Shown here: positions 1 to 8,854 of the stretch, in pieces
Position numbering within the stretch: the stretch's first letter is position 1
Layout: every line of letters starts with the position of its first letter
Assembly: GCA_013213745.1 (NCBI GenBank)
Contig: JABSQH010000039.1
Span: 1-36,442, forward strand
Direction: 5' to 3'
DNA from: Ilumatobacteraceae bacterium
GTDB taxonomy: Bacteria > Actinomycetota > Acidimicrobiia > Acidimicrobiales > Ilumatobacteraceae
DNA length: 36,442 nt
Program-made: the position numbers and the translations under genes
Notes under the pieces: generated by a model
Seen by the model: the letters and a program-made list of their open reading frames with translations, nothing else
Told to the model about the DNA's origin: nothing
Databases searched by the model: none

Positions 1-13
1 CGCACACCTGGTG

Positions 14-1834
14 TCAGCCTGGTGGCGCGTAGTCGGGTGGTGTTTCGTCGGCGGGGGGAGTGTCGAGGAACGGCAGCGAGCTCGCCGCGTCGAACAATGC
101 CGACAGCGCCGGCCACTCGCCAGGGAGGTACCGCGCACCACCGTCGGCGTACTGGTACATCCCTTGGCCCTCCTTGCGGATCTCGTCGATTCCCGTCGCA
201 TTCGGGTCCCACCAGACGACAACGGCGTCGTCGACGCCGTTGTAGTCGAGCCCGTCCCAGATCCCCGCCTCGCCCCAGGTGAGGAACGGCGCGGTGATCG
301 CCGGCTCGGAGGCCAACGTGAACACACCGTCGCGGAAGGTCTCGGGTGTGAGGTCCGGTCCGGTTTGCTGCAACGCCGTGAACATCGTCGACAGTGAGGG
401 GATCAGTACCTCGATCGTGTCGTCCGCAGGAGGTGGCGAGCCGTTGAACCACTCGTAGAGGCGGTAGAAGCCGGTCTGCTCGGGCGGGGTCCGCAACCAG
501 TTGTGGCTGACGCCGAACGCATTGGCCCATTGCTCCTGGTCGTACGTGCGGGCGAACGCCGTCGTGTCGACCAAGGCACCCGATGCGATGACCCACTCGG
601 GGAAGTACTCCTGGGCCGTTGCTTCGCGGGTGAGGTCACGCGGTCCAACCGGGTCCGCCGACAAGATCACCGTCGTCACTCCGGCATCTTTCATCTGGGC
701 GATGATCTGAGCGGCCGAGGCCTGCAACGACGCCGGGTCGAGCACATACGACTGCACTTGGGCCATCTCGATGCCGTCGGCCGCCAACCCGTCGATCAAC
801 GCATTGGCGTTCACTTGCGACTCGGCGCTCGACTCGAGGTAGACGTGGCCGAACGTGCGTGGCTGGCTCTGAAAGTCGGGATCGCCGGCGAACTCCGCGT
901 TGCCGCCAGCCAGCTGCTTGGTGATGAACTCGCGGACGTGTTCGCGGCTCTGCAGGGCACCGATCCCCGTGGTCCAGACGTAGGGATCGCGTTCGGCATA
1001 CCACTCTTGTGGCTGACCCGGTCCGCAGCCGAGACACACGATGCCGTTCGCTGCTAGCTCGTCGGCGAACGCGTTGGTCAACACCGGACCGCCAACCACC
1101 GCGAACGGCTGAATTTCTTCGGCGATGCGCACCGCATCGGCGCGTGCCGCGACCTCATCGCTGGAGATACCGCTGCCTTCGAACACCTCGAGCTCCACCG
1201 TGCGCCCGTATAGCTCGTAGAAGCTGTTGAACACCTCGGTCATTCCCTGGATCGTGGCCGAGTCGTCCGCGTTGGTGTCGTCGTTGGCGATGGCGTCGTT
1301 GATGAAGTTCAGCACGGGGTCGTCGTCGGGCCCGAGGTAGTACACGACCTTGATCGTGTCGCCGGTGACGCCGCTGGTGGTCTCACCGCCGTTGTCGCCC
1401 TCGAACGGTGCGAAGCACTCGGGTGCAAAGAACCACGGCATCGCCCACTGACCTGTCTCGGTGTCGCAGCGTTCGTCCCAGGCCACCTCGATGCCCTGCT
1501 CTTCGGCCTGACTGAACGTCAGCGGATACACGATCTCGGCAGCGTCGCCGCCGTCTCCATCATCGCCAGCGGTGGTCGCCGGCGACTCGGTGGTCTCGGT
1601 GCTGTCGTCAGGAGCGGTCGTTGGGGCCGCGGTCGTGTTCGAGCCGGCGTCTGTCGTTGCCGTCGTCTCAGCGGTGGTGGTGTCAGACGATTCACCGTCG
1701 TCGTCATCGCCTCCTGACACGACGATCACACCGGCGACGGCGGCGACGATCAACACGATCGCCGCGACCGGCCCCCATTTTCGAACGGCGTTGCCGCCTG
1801 ACGACGACTCGTCTCCTGCGGTTGCTGGTTGCAC
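14..1834 (-). CDS. Membrane-anchored ABC transporter substrate-binding protein (HAAT/Leu-Ile-Val type)
   Basis: Predicted extracellular solute receptor of the ABC importer encoded upstream on the same strand (606 aa). Residues about 20-42 form one hydrophobic segment, followed by a stalk rich in Thr, Asp and Ser (about 43-100) and then a type I periplasmic-binding fold with segments such as FAVVGGPVLTNAF and VTTVILSADPVGP. There is no lipobox Cys after the hydrophobic segment, so it is probably held by an N-terminal membrane anchor instead of a lipid. The GTG start has a strong AAGGGG ribosome site six bases upstream, and the gene begins two bases after the stop of the MFS-LivF-LivG gene. The HAAT family binds branched-chain amino acids, amides, urea or aromatic compounds; the ligand cannot be read from sequence. 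Confidence 0.88.
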   Translation of the reverse strand: MQPATAGDESSSGGNAVRKWGPVAAIVLIVAAVAGVIVVSGGDDDDGESSDTTTAETTATTDAGSNTTAAPTTAPDDSTETTESPATTAGDDGDGGDAAEIVYPLTFSQAEEQGIEVAWDERCDTETGQWAMPWFFAPECFAPFEGDNGGETTSGVTGDTIKVVYYLGPDDDPVLNFINDAIANDDTNADDSATIQGMTEVFNSFYELYGRTVELEVFEGSGISSDEVAARADAVRIAEEIQPFAVVGGPVLTNAFADELAANGIVCLGCGPGQPQEWYAERDPYVWTTGIGALQSREHVREFITKQLAGGNAEFAGDPDFQSQPRTFGHVYLESSAESQVNANALIDGLAADGIEMAQVQSYVLDPASLQASAAQIIAQMKDAGVTTVILSADPVGPRDLTREATAQEYFPEWVIASGALVDTTAFARTYDQEQWANAFGVSHNWLRTPPEQTGFYRLYEWFNGSPPPADDTIEVLIPSLSTMFTALQQTGPDLTPETFRDGVFTLASEPAITAPFLTWGEAGIWDGLDYNGVDDAVVVWWDPNATGIDEIRKEGQGMYQYADGGARYLPGEWPALSALFDAASSLPFLDTPPADETPPDYAPPG

Positions 1835-1836
1835 GG

Positions 1837-4830
1837 TTATCCCCTTCCCCCCGAACGGGCGATAGCGGCACCGGAGGTGCCGAGGTACGACTCGACCACG
1901 TCGGGATGGGTCAACACGTCGTCCGGTGGACCCGTGGTGACGACCGTTCCTTGGTCGAGAGCGATCAGTCGGTCGGCGATCGATGACACGAACGGGATGT
2001 CGTGCTCGATGATCACGATGCTGGCACCCATCTCGTCACGCAGCCGGCGGACGACAGGGGCCAACGCTTCGACCTCGCGTTGGGCGATGCCCGAGGTCGG
2101 CTCGTCGAGCAGGATCACCGTCGGACGGTGGGCGACGAGGCCGGCGAGGTCGACGACACGCCGCGTGCCCGTCGACAGCTCGCGGACGAACGAGTTGCGG
2201 TACGCGCCGAGGCCCATCAGTTCGATCAGCTCGTCGACGCGAGCGGCGACCTGCTGCTCCGACTCGAACGCCCACGGCAGGTGGAGTGCGGCGACTGCGG
2301 TGCTCCGGCTCGGCACGAACCGTTCGAGCGTGATCGACAACGTCTCCGTCACGGTGAGTTCGGGAAACAGGCGAGCATCTTGGAAGCTGCGCCCCAGACC
2401 GGCGGCAGCACGATCGGCGGGCCGCAGGCTGGTGATGTCGTGGCCGGCGAGCACGACCCGGCCGGCATCGGCGGGAGTAAAGCCGGAGATCAGATCGAAC
2501 ACGGTGGTCTTGCCAGCGCCGTTGGGTCCAATAACGCCGACGATCTCGCGTGGCGCCACGTCGAAGCTCACGCTGGCCACGGCGCGGATGCCACCGAAGC
2601 TCACAGCGAGACCGTCGACTTGGAGCACCGGGTGATCGCTGGTGAGCGTGACGGCATCGATGGCCGAATCGTCATCGAGGGTGGCGTCACTCAACTGGTC
2701 GTCGTGATGACCGTTGGTGCCATTCATGGAGCCGCTCGTGGCGCCGTCGGCGGCTCCCGACAGGAACACCGATCGCAGCAGATCGGGGCGCTCGAGGAGT
2801 TCGGCGGTGGGTCCGTCGAAGCGGATCTCGCCGCGTTCCATGAAGTACGCCCGGTCGGCGACGGTGAGGGCGACGTTGACGCTCTGCTCGACCAGCACCA
2901 CGGTGACCCCGTCGCGGGCCATGCGCGACACGATCGGGAGCAGCTGACCGACGATCACCGGGGCGAGACCAAGCGACAGCTCGTCGATCAACAGCACCTT
3001 GGGGCGCATGATGAAGCTCATCGCCAGGGCGAGCATCTGCTGTTGCCCACCCGACAGGTTCGCGGCAGGCTCGTCGAGCCGGGTGGCGAGCGCGGGGAAC
3101 GTCTCGAGCACCTCGGCGCGGGCGGCGGTCACACCTGCGGCGTCGCGGCGGTTGGTCCAACCCGCCAGATCGAGATTCTCGCCGACGGTGAGCGAGCCGA
3201 ACACACCAGCCCCGCCGGGCATCTGCACGATGCCGAGAGCGGCGATCTCTTCAGGCGGCGCATGGGTGATGTCGCGGCCGTCGAGCACGATCGCACCACG
3301 GTCGGCCTCGACGATGCCGCTGATCGACTTGAGCAGGGTCGACTTGCCGGCGCCGTTGGTGCCCAACAGGGCGATGACTTCGCCTTCGTCGAGGTGCAGC
3401 TCGACATCGCGCAACACCGTCCGTCCGTCGTATCCGGCGTAGACGCCGCGCACGAGGAGGAGATTGCTCGTGCCGTTGCGACGGTCGAAGAGCACCTCGG
3501 ATCTCGCTGCTGCCGACTGCCACACCTGGGCGATGTCGTCGTCGATGACGTCGGCTGTGCTGCGCAGAATCAAGCTGCCGATGACGAACATCGGCAGCAT
3601 CACGAGCATGCCGACACGAATCGACCACGTGTCGGCGACCCAACCGATGAACGGGAGGATCAACAGGCCCGGGATGATCCACAATGAGGCGACCGAGAAT
3701 CCCGTGGCCCGTGCCCGTGGTGGAATCGCCAGCGAGAGCGCCGAGAGCACCCCAGGGCCGACGACGGCGAGCGAGGCCGAGATGACGCAGTTCAGCGCCA
3801 CCGCGATGTACACGTTGGGAGCGAGCGCGAACCCGACCGAGGCGAACGAGCACAGCAGTGCGACCGCCGCAACGAATCGGATCAGCCCTTTCACGTTGCC
3901 GATGTAGCGCTGGGTGGCCACACGAGCGCCGATCACCAGCCCGACGAGCGCGAACGGTTCGGCAACGGCAGCCGCCACGCCACGGGCCCGCTCGTCGAGT
4001 CCGAACTCTTCGTCGTACAGGAGCGCCGCCAGGGTGACGAAGCCGATCAATGCGGTGGCCAGGAACGGCAAGCTCCACCAGATGCGGTGCAGTGACTGCA
4101 CCTTGTGCACCGTGCGCCAACTCTCGGCGAACGATGGCGCCTCTTCCTCGGTGTCGACCACCTCGGCCGATGCGCCGGTGGCCTGGCGTTCCCACCGGCC
4201 CCTCGTGGGTTCTCGCAGCGTCATCGCCATCAGGGCGAAGATCGCCGTCGGGATGACGAAGATGAGGAACGGCACCCGCCAACCGAAGGCGTAGGCCAGC
4301 AGTCCCGCCGTGAGCGGGCCGACGAAGGCGCCGACCGCATTGGCCGCACGGTGGAAGCTGTAGACCCGACTGCGCGTCTCGATCGGGTAGTAGTCGGCGA
4401 TCAGGCTGTTGTGCGTCGGATCGATCACCGCCTTGCCCAGCGACGAGCCGGACCGTGCGACGGTGAGCAGGATCAGTCCGGTGGCCAAGCCGGTCATCCC
4501 CGAAAAGAAGCCCCAGGCGAGGGCTCCGCCGACGACGATCGGTATGCGCCTCGACCGGTCGGCCCACTGGGCGATCGGCACCTGCAGTGCGAGGGCGGCG
4601 ACCGAAGCGAGGGCCACCAACGACAAGGCGGTCTGGATGTCGATGCTGAAGGCCTCGCGGATTTCGGGCAAGAGAATGCCGAAGGCGGTGCGGTCGAGCT
4701 CGTCGACAGCGTTCAGGCCGAACAACACGATCAGCGGGAACGCCGCCTCCCCGCCACAGATGTCGCGCATCCATTGGCGAGGGTGCGCCACCCCGTGGGC
4801 GAAGCTGCGAACGCTCGAGCCGACGCTCAC
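1837..4830 (-). CDS. MFS transporter fused to LivF and LivG ABC ATPases
   Basis: A 997-residue three-part protein. Residues about 30-430 are a major facilitator-type membrane domain with a typical cytoplasmic loop after helix 2 (QWADRSRR) and many hydrophobic helices. Residues about 455-690 are a LivF-type ATPase: Walker A GTNGAGKST near 493, signature LSGGQQQ near 593, Walker B LLIDE near 612. After a hydrophilic linker, about 725-985 is a LivG-type ATPase: GPNGAGKTT near 772, signature LSTGT near 887, LLDEP near 907. The GTG start overlaps the stop of the permease gene (GTGA), so translation is probably coupled. The ATPases should power the LivH-LivM permease upstream. What the MFS domain carries is unknown; the reading frame is continuous through all three modules. 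Confidence 0.85.
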   Translation of the reverse strand: MSVGSSVRSFAHGVAHPRQWMRDICGGEAAFPLIVLFGLNAVDELDRTAFGILLPEIREAFSIDIQTALSLVALASVAALALQVPIAQWADRSRRIPIVVGGALAWGFFSGMTGLATGLILLTVARSGSSLGKAVIDPTHNSLIADYYPIETRSRVYSFHRAANAVGAFVGPLTAGLLAYAFGWRVPFLIFVIPTAIFALMAMTLREPTRGRWERQATGASAEVVDTEEEAPSFAESWRTVHKVQSLHRIWWSLPFLATALIGFVTLAALLYDEEFGLDERARGVAAAVAEPFALVGLVIGARVATQRYIGNVKGLIRFVAAVALLCSFASVGFALAPNVYIAVALNCVISASLAVVGPGVLSALSLAIPPRARATGFSVASLWIIPGLLILPFIGWVADTWSIRVGMLVMLPMFVIGSLILRSTADVIDDDIAQVWQSAAARSEVLFDRRNGTSNLLLVRGVYAGYDGRTVLRDVELHLDEGEVIALLGTNGAGKSTLLKSISGIVEADRGAIVLDGRDITHAPPEEIAALGIVQMPGGAGVFGSLTVGENLDLAGWTNRRDAAGVTAARAEVLETFPALATRLDEPAANLSGGQQQMLALAMSFIMRPKVLLIDELSLGLAPVIVGQLLPIVSRMARDGVTVVLVEQSVNVALTVADRAYFMERGEIRFDGPTAELLERPDLLRSVFLSGAADGATSGSMNGTNGHHDDQLSDATLDDDSAIDAVTLTSDHPVLQVDGLAVSFGGIRAVASVSFDVAPREIVGVIGPNGAGKTTVFDLISGFTPADAGRVVLAGHDITSLRPADRAAAGLGRSFQDARLFPELTVTETLSITLERFVPSRSTAVAALHLPWAFESEQQVAARVDELIELMGLGAYRNSFVRELSTGTRRVVDLAGLVAHRPTVILLDEPTSGIAQREVEALAPVVRRLRDEMGASIVIIEHDIPFVSSIADRLIALDQGTVVTTGPPDDVLTHPDVVESYLGTSGAAIARSGGRG

Positions 4831-7001
4831 GACTGCGGCTCCTCGTGCACTGCAGGCTCGTCGACATGGTGGTCGGCCTGTTCGTGGTGGCCGTTGCCGT
4901 TCATCCCAGGAGTGGACGCAAGTGCAGCGGTGTCCGATGGCCCGCCGGGCGCGACGACATGGGGGAGCGGTGCCGGTTCGTCGCCTCGGTCGGGTGCCTC
5001 GCCCGGCGCTCGGCCCGTGATCTGGGTGATGACTCGGTCGCGGAGTTGGATCACCAGACCTGCGAGTCCGCCGGGAACGATCAACAGCACGACGAGCACG
5101 CCGATCGCCGACGACAGCAGCCGCCACTCTTCGGCGGTGATGAACCAGGCTGTGCCGCGCAGATAGACCGCGCCAAGCACACCGCCGAAGAGCGCGCCGA
5201 GGCCGCCGACCACCGCGGCAGTGAACACCTGCAGGCTCTGCTGGACTCCGTAGCTGCCAATGTCGAAACTGCGGACCAGATGGACATACAGCCCACCGGC
5301 GATTCCTGCGACCACACCGGAAATGACGAATGCGGTGAGCTTGGCCGGCACCGGGCGTACCGCAACCGCCTGAGCCGCACGCTCGTTCTCGCGTAGTGCG
5401 ACGATCGCCCGCCCGGTGCGACTGGCACGAATTCCACGCAGCGCGACGTACACGAGGACTCCGACGATGAGGCTGTACACGAAGTAGCGCGTGGGAGTGT
5501 CGACCGAGATGCGGCCGAACAGTGGTGGTCGCTCCAGCCGCTGTTGCGGCACCCATTCGAAGAAGCGGTTGTTGAGCAGCCACGACGTGACGGCGAGCGC
5601 AAAAACGAGGGTGGTGACGGCCAGATACAACCCGCGTAGCCGCAGTGCCGGCAACCCGACGACGAGGGCGGCGACGCCGCCTGCCGCGCCTCCGAGGAGA
5701 ATCGACAACGACAGGTCGACGTTCCAGGTCAACGTCAATTTGCCGCTGACCGCCGCGCCGACGCCCACGAACGCCATCTGACCGAGTGAGATCTGACCGG
5801 CCCACCCGGTGAGCACCACGAGTGACAGCCCGACAATGGCAAACGCCACAACAGCTGACGCCTTGATGACTTGATCGGCGCGCATCGTCAACGGAATCGC
5901 GGCGCAGCCGGCCACGATCAGCAGCGCAACCGTGGCCCGCATCGCCCGCACAGCTGGGAAACGATTGGTCGTGGCGTCGAGCGGCCGGACTTCGTCGGTC
6001 AGCGCCCACGACGATCCGTCCTCGTCAGCGCGTGACGCCGAACGACGCTGGCCGAGGAGCGCGACGAGGACGAAGCCACCGACGATCGGGGTGACCAGGA
6101 GCGGACTCGACGCGTTCCACGACACCCCGTATTCGAGGAGGCCGAGCGCAACTGCGGTGGCCGCGATGACCGGGAGGTTGCGCAGCCGGCCGATGACCAG
6201 TGCTGAGAGCGCCAGCACCAACGACGTCACGTCGAGCGCCGTGCCGAGTGGGACGCCGAGGATGCCGGCGCGCAGGAACAGGGCGAGAAATGACAGCCCA
6301 GCGGCGAGCGACCAGACCAGTGTCGACAGCCAGCCCACGGGGATACCGAGCAGTCGAGCGCGTTCGGAACGTTCCGCCGAAGCCCGCACGGCGGTGCCCA
6401 GGCGGGTGGCGCCGAGGAACCAGGCGACTGCGATCATGGCGACCGGGGCGACGACGAGCGCGATCAGGTCGTTGGCGTTGAGGATGAAGGTGCCGATCGT
6501 CAGTTTCCAATCGACCGGCGGCGGAATGCGTTGCGACGCCGCGCTTTCGCCCCACATGCGTGGCACCAGCACCGCGAGCACCGCCAACAACTGAGTGATG
6601 CCGATCGTGGCGACGGTGAGTACGAGCCTCGAGGCGTGTCGGAAGCGCCGAATGAAGGCCAACTCGACCACGACGCCGAGGGCTAAGGCGGCGGCGAGTC
6701 CGACGCCGAACCCGAACAGGTACGGCAAGCCCGAGAACACGATTAGGCCGACAGCGAGGGACGTGGGGACGAACCCCAGGTCGGCCTGTGCGAAGTTGAT
6801 CACCCGGTTGGCCCGGTACACCAGAGCCATCCCCACTGCGAGCAGAGCGATCAAGAGGCCGAGGACGACGCCGCGCACCCAGGCGCCGGCGGGCATGCCG
6901 AACCAGATCAGCTGCACACCGATCAGCGCAACGGCAGCGAGGTATGGCTCTACCCGCCGCCATACAACCGGCTCAGCGATCCCCTCAATCGACACCCCCA
7001 T
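4827..7001 (-). CDS. Fused LivH-LivM branched-chain-type ABC permease
   Basis: A 724-residue protein joining the two inner-membrane permeases of a HAAT importer. Residues about 20-320 match LivH (early VYRANRVINFAQADLG, later RASAERSERARLLGIPV), and about 350-650 match LivM (GWAGQISLGQMAFVGVG, then RASRTGRAIVALRENERAAQ, the loop that contacts the ATPase). A hydrophilic, His-rich tail follows (about 660-724). I chose the ATG at 7001 because a -10-like TATGTT lies ten bases before it and the ATG at 7016 sits inside that box. No clear ribosome site is visible, so the start is uncertain by a few codons. It is the first gene of the transporter operon, followed by the fused ATPase gene with a 4-base overlap. 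Confidence 0.85.
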   Translation of the reverse strand: MGVSIEGIAEPVVWRRVEPYLAAVALIGVQLIWFGMPAGAWVRGVVLGLLIALLAVGMALVYRANRVINFAQADLGFVPTSLAVGLIVFSGLPYLFGFGVGLAAALALGVVVELAFIRRFRHASRLVLTVATIGITQLLAVLAVLVPRMWGESAASQRIPPPVDWKLTIGTFILNANDLIALVVAPVAMIAVAWFLGATRLGTAVRASAERSERARLLGIPVGWLSTLVWSLAAGLSFLALFLRAGILGVPLGTALDVTSLVLALSALVIGRLRNLPVIAATAVALGLLEYGVSWNASSPLLVTPIVGGFVLVALLGQRRSASRADEDGSSWALTDEVRPLDATTNRFPAVRAMRATVALLIVAGCAAIPLTMRADQVIKASAVVAFAIVGLSLVVLTGWAGQISLGQMAFVGVGAAVSGKLTLTWNVDLSLSILLGGAAGGVAALVVGLPALRLRGLYLAVTTLVFALAVTSWLLNNRFFEWVPQQRLERPPLFGRISVDTPTRYFVYSLIVGVLVYVALRGIRASRTGRAIVALRENERAAQAVAVRPVPAKLTAFVISGVVAGIAGGLYVHLVRSFDIGSYGVQQSLQVFTAAVVGGLGALFGGVLGAVYLRGTAWFITAEEWRLLSSAIGVLVVLLIVPGGLAGLVIQLRDRVITQITGRAPGEAPDRGDEPAPLPHVVAPGGPSDTAALASTPGMNGNGHHEQADHHVDEPAVHEEPQS

Positions 7002-7011
7002 GTCGGGCGAG

Positions 7012-7017
7012 AACATA
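7012..7017 (-). promoter_or_regulatory. Probable -10 box of the liv-type operon
   Basis: TATGTT on the minus strand lies ten bases before the chosen ATG of the permease gene. It fits the TANNNT pattern seen at other operon heads in this window. No good -35 box at standard spacing was seen, so this is tentative. Confidence 0.35.
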
Positions 7018-7134
7018 GTGCAGGGCAGTGGCGCCCGCGATGTCAGAGCGTTGGGTGGCACGCCGCTCTCGCGCGCCGGCGATCGGTGCATCGGCGATGA
7101 TGGGGCGGTACACGGCGAGCGCAAGGGGAATGCG

Positions 7135-7200
7135 ATGACCGTGCATGACGACACTCAGGCCCGGGCCGACTTCTGGACCATCGCCGGTGGCATGTGGACC
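7135..7200 (+). pseudogene. 5' stub of a lost gene, possibly a methyltransferase
   Basis: An ATG at 7135 follows a good AAGGGG ribosome site six bases upstream and opens about 22 codons containing ADFWTIAGGMW. This resembles the N-terminus of class I methyltransferases that begin with FW....GG..W. After about 7200 the frame runs antisense through a methyltransferase fragment and stops at 7359. I read it as the surviving 5' end of a gene once transcribed divergently from the liv operon. The family assignment is weak. Confidence 0.3.
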
Positions 7201-7201
7201 G

Positions 7202-7378
7202 CCGCGCCGGATCCGCAAGCGAGAACGGGCCCGGCGTCGTGGGGTCTGCGCCGAACGGCATGTCGACGAAGTCGGTCGCCCAACGCAACGGCGTCGAGGC
7301 CCACGGGTTGTCGGCCGGCGATTGCCAACAGGCGAACCCCAGTCGCCCGCCGGGCTTGAGCGCAGCGCGGCGCGTCTC
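7202..7378 (-). pseudogene. Internal fragment of a SAM-dependent methyltransferase
   Basis: Minus-strand translation gives a continuous stretch of about 55 residues containing LKPGGRLGFACW, then SPADNPWAST, and ending PGPFSLADPAR. This is the post-motif III region of class I methyltransferases, where LKPGGRL is followed by a CW and a proline-rich GPF.LADP segment. The N-terminal SAM-binding glycine motif and the C-terminal end are both missing. It abuts an exporter remnant on one side and a translational start stub on the other. There is no start codon or ribosome site of its own, so this is debris and not an active gene. Confidence 0.6.
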
Positions 7379-7912
7379 GTCTTGTGGCCGGTGTGTTCCA
7401 GCTCGTGTTGTTGGCGCTCGGCATCGTCGATGTTCCCCCGGATTCGGTAGGCAGCGAACTCGAAGGACCGGTTGCGGTCGCCGGCCCCTGGGTCGGCGTT
7501 GCGGTCTTCGTCGTGGGGGTGAGTTGGGCGCAAGGTCTCCGGCGGACGTCGTGGAGATGGATCGTGGTCGTGCTCTATGCGGCCTACGCGGGGCAGCTCA
7601 TCGGTGAGCTGTTCTTCGGAGCCGATCGCAGTGTTGCTGGCCCGGCTCCGACTGGGTCCACCGACGCTGGTGACGTTCCTCCCGGCGTTCTGAATGTTGG
7701 TGCCGGGTGCGCTAGGACTCGAAGGCGTCACCTGGATCATCTGTGACGAAGGAATCAACGTTACGGCGCCGCTCACGACCGCAGTGACGTCGATGGTCGG
7801 GATCGCGCTCGGCATCCTGCTCGGGCGCGCCCTCTCCGCCCCGGACCCTGCACGGCCATGGACCGCCAACGACCGTCGCACCATCTTGTGGCATCGGCGC
7901 GGCTCGATGTGA
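7360..7912 (+). pseudogene. Broken threonine/serine exporter (ThrE-type), C-terminal membrane half
   Basis: The plus strand carries the membrane half of a ThrE-family exporter in two frames. The first frame (about 7372-7620) gives RLVAGVFQLVLLALGIVDV, PWVGVAVFVVGVSW and IVVVLYAAYAGQLIGELFFG. The frame then shifts by one at about 7621, continuing LGPPTLVTFLPAF. A TGA at 7690-7692 stands where the family has a Trp, followed by MLVPGALGLEGVTW to a stop at 7912. The N-terminal half is absent. With a truncation, a frameshift and a nonsense codon this cannot make a full exporter. The family call rests on recalled motifs (PAFW-LLVPGALGL) and not on a search. Confidence 0.65.
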
Positions 7913-7946
7913 CCCGCGAGTCGTGCGTGCGGGCGTCGGCGTGTCC

Positions 7947-8828
7947 TCAGTCGATGGTCGCCAGCCACGAGGCGATGGCCTCGCCGATTTCGTGGGGGCT
8001 GTCCTCCTGGATGAAGTGCGAACCCTTCACGGTGACCTCGGTGAGATCGGGCCAGGTGCGCACCCACTCGCGCTGTGGGCCTGTGAGGATCGCGCCGGGG
8101 TCGGCGTTGACGAAGAGCTTCGGCAACTCGGAGTTCGGTAGCCAGTCGGCGTAGGCCTGCACGATTTCGGTCACGTCCGCTGGTTCGCCTTCGATCGGAA
8201 TCTGCCGCGGCCAGGTCAACGTCGGGCGACGGTGTTGTGGCTCGACGAACGGTCGGCGGTACTCGTCGTGTTCTTCTTGTGTGAGCGGACGCATGATCGA
8301 CCCAGGCAGTACCGCTTCGACGAAGATGTTCTTGTCGATCACCATGTCCTCACCGGCGTCGGAGCGGAACCCTTGGAAGATCGCCGTCGCCGCCTCGGGC
8401 CACTCGTCCCACGTCACGGGGCGGACGATCGCCTCCATGAACGCGATGCCGGCGACGCGGTCACGATGCCGGTTGGCCCAGTCGAACCCGAGGGCGGAAC
8501 CCCAGTCGTGGATGACGAACACGATGTCGTCGCCAAGGTCGAGTTGGTCGAGCAGCCCGTCGAGGTACTCGCGGTGCTCCACGAATCGGTACGAGTCGGG
8601 TCCGGTGTCATCGAGCTTGTCCGAGTCGCCCTGTCCGATCAGGTCGGGGGCGATGCAACGGGCCTGGTCGGACACATGCGGGATGATGTTGCGCCACAGA
8701 TACGACGACGTCGGATTGCCGTGCAGGAACACAACCGGCCGGCCCTCACCCTGGTCGTGATAGGCCACCTGCTTGCCGTCGACGGTGGCGTACTGCTTGC
8801 TGAGCGGAGTGGCGTCGAGATCGGACAT
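7947..8828 (-). CDS. dhaA: Haloalkane dehalogenase (HLD-II type)
   Basis: A 293-residue alpha/beta hydrolase that should cleave carbon-halogen bonds of haloalkanes to an alcohol and halide, in the cytoplasm. The full catalytic pentad is visible: nucleophile D108 in HDWGS, base H271 in GSHFIQED, acid E132 in AFMEAI, and halide-stabilising N38 ([12 protein letters not shown]) and W109. The acid after strand beta-6 places it in subfamily II with LinB and DhaA; residue numbering is almost the same as LinB, and length is typical. It is divergent from a TetR gene; the ATG lies six bases after a -10 box, implying a leaderless mRNA, and inverted repeats sit in its promoter. The natural substrate is unknown. 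The symbol names the family, not an ortholog. Confidence 0.92.
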   Translation of the reverse strand: MSDLDATPLSKQYATVDGKQVAYHDQGEGRPVVFLHGNPTSSYLWRNIIPHVSDQARCIAPDLIGQGDSDKLDDTGPDSYRFVEHREYLDGLLDQLDLGDDIVFVIHDWGSALGFDWANRHRDRVAGIAFMEAIVRPVTWDEWPEAATAIFQGFRSDAGEDMVIDKNIFVEAVLPGSIMRPLTQEEHDEYRRPFVEPQHRRPTLTWPRQIPIEGEPADVTEIVQAYADWLPNSELPKLFVNADPGAILTGPQREWVRTWPDLTEVTVKGSHFIQEDSPHEIGEAIASWLATID

Positions 8829-8830
8829 GC

Positions 8831-8854
8831 CGCTACGTTAAGTAGCGAACGCTA
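8831..8854. promoter_or_regulatory. Putative TetR operator: three alternating half-sites
   Basis: The half-site CGCTA occurs three times in alternating orientation: CGCTA (8831-8835), TAGCG (8843-8847) and CGCTA (8850-8854). They form two nested palindromes, CGCTA-N7-TAGCG and TAGCG-AA-CGCTA. The sites cover the -10 and spacer of the dehalogenase promoter and touch the -10-like TATATT (8853-8858) facing tetR. A bound regulator would block both genes; binding by the adjacent TetR is inferred. Confidence 0.65.

Noticed and set aside
2002-3687. Long open frame on the plus strand (561 codons)
   Set aside because: It is antisense to the MFS-LivF-LivG gene, has Arg/Gly/Asp/His-rich composition typical of GC-rich shadow frames, and no recognisable domain.
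4831-6009. N-terminal extension of the MFS-LivF-LivG frame up to 6009
   Set aside because: That part is antisense-frame translation within the permease gene; the GTG at 4830, overlapping the permease stop, gives a natural start directly before the MFS domain.
7017-7946. Possible intact small genes between the liv operon and the dehalogenase
   Set aside because: All plausible coding signal here is broken: a stub, an inverted methyltransferase fragment and a frameshifted exporter. No complete gene could be supported.
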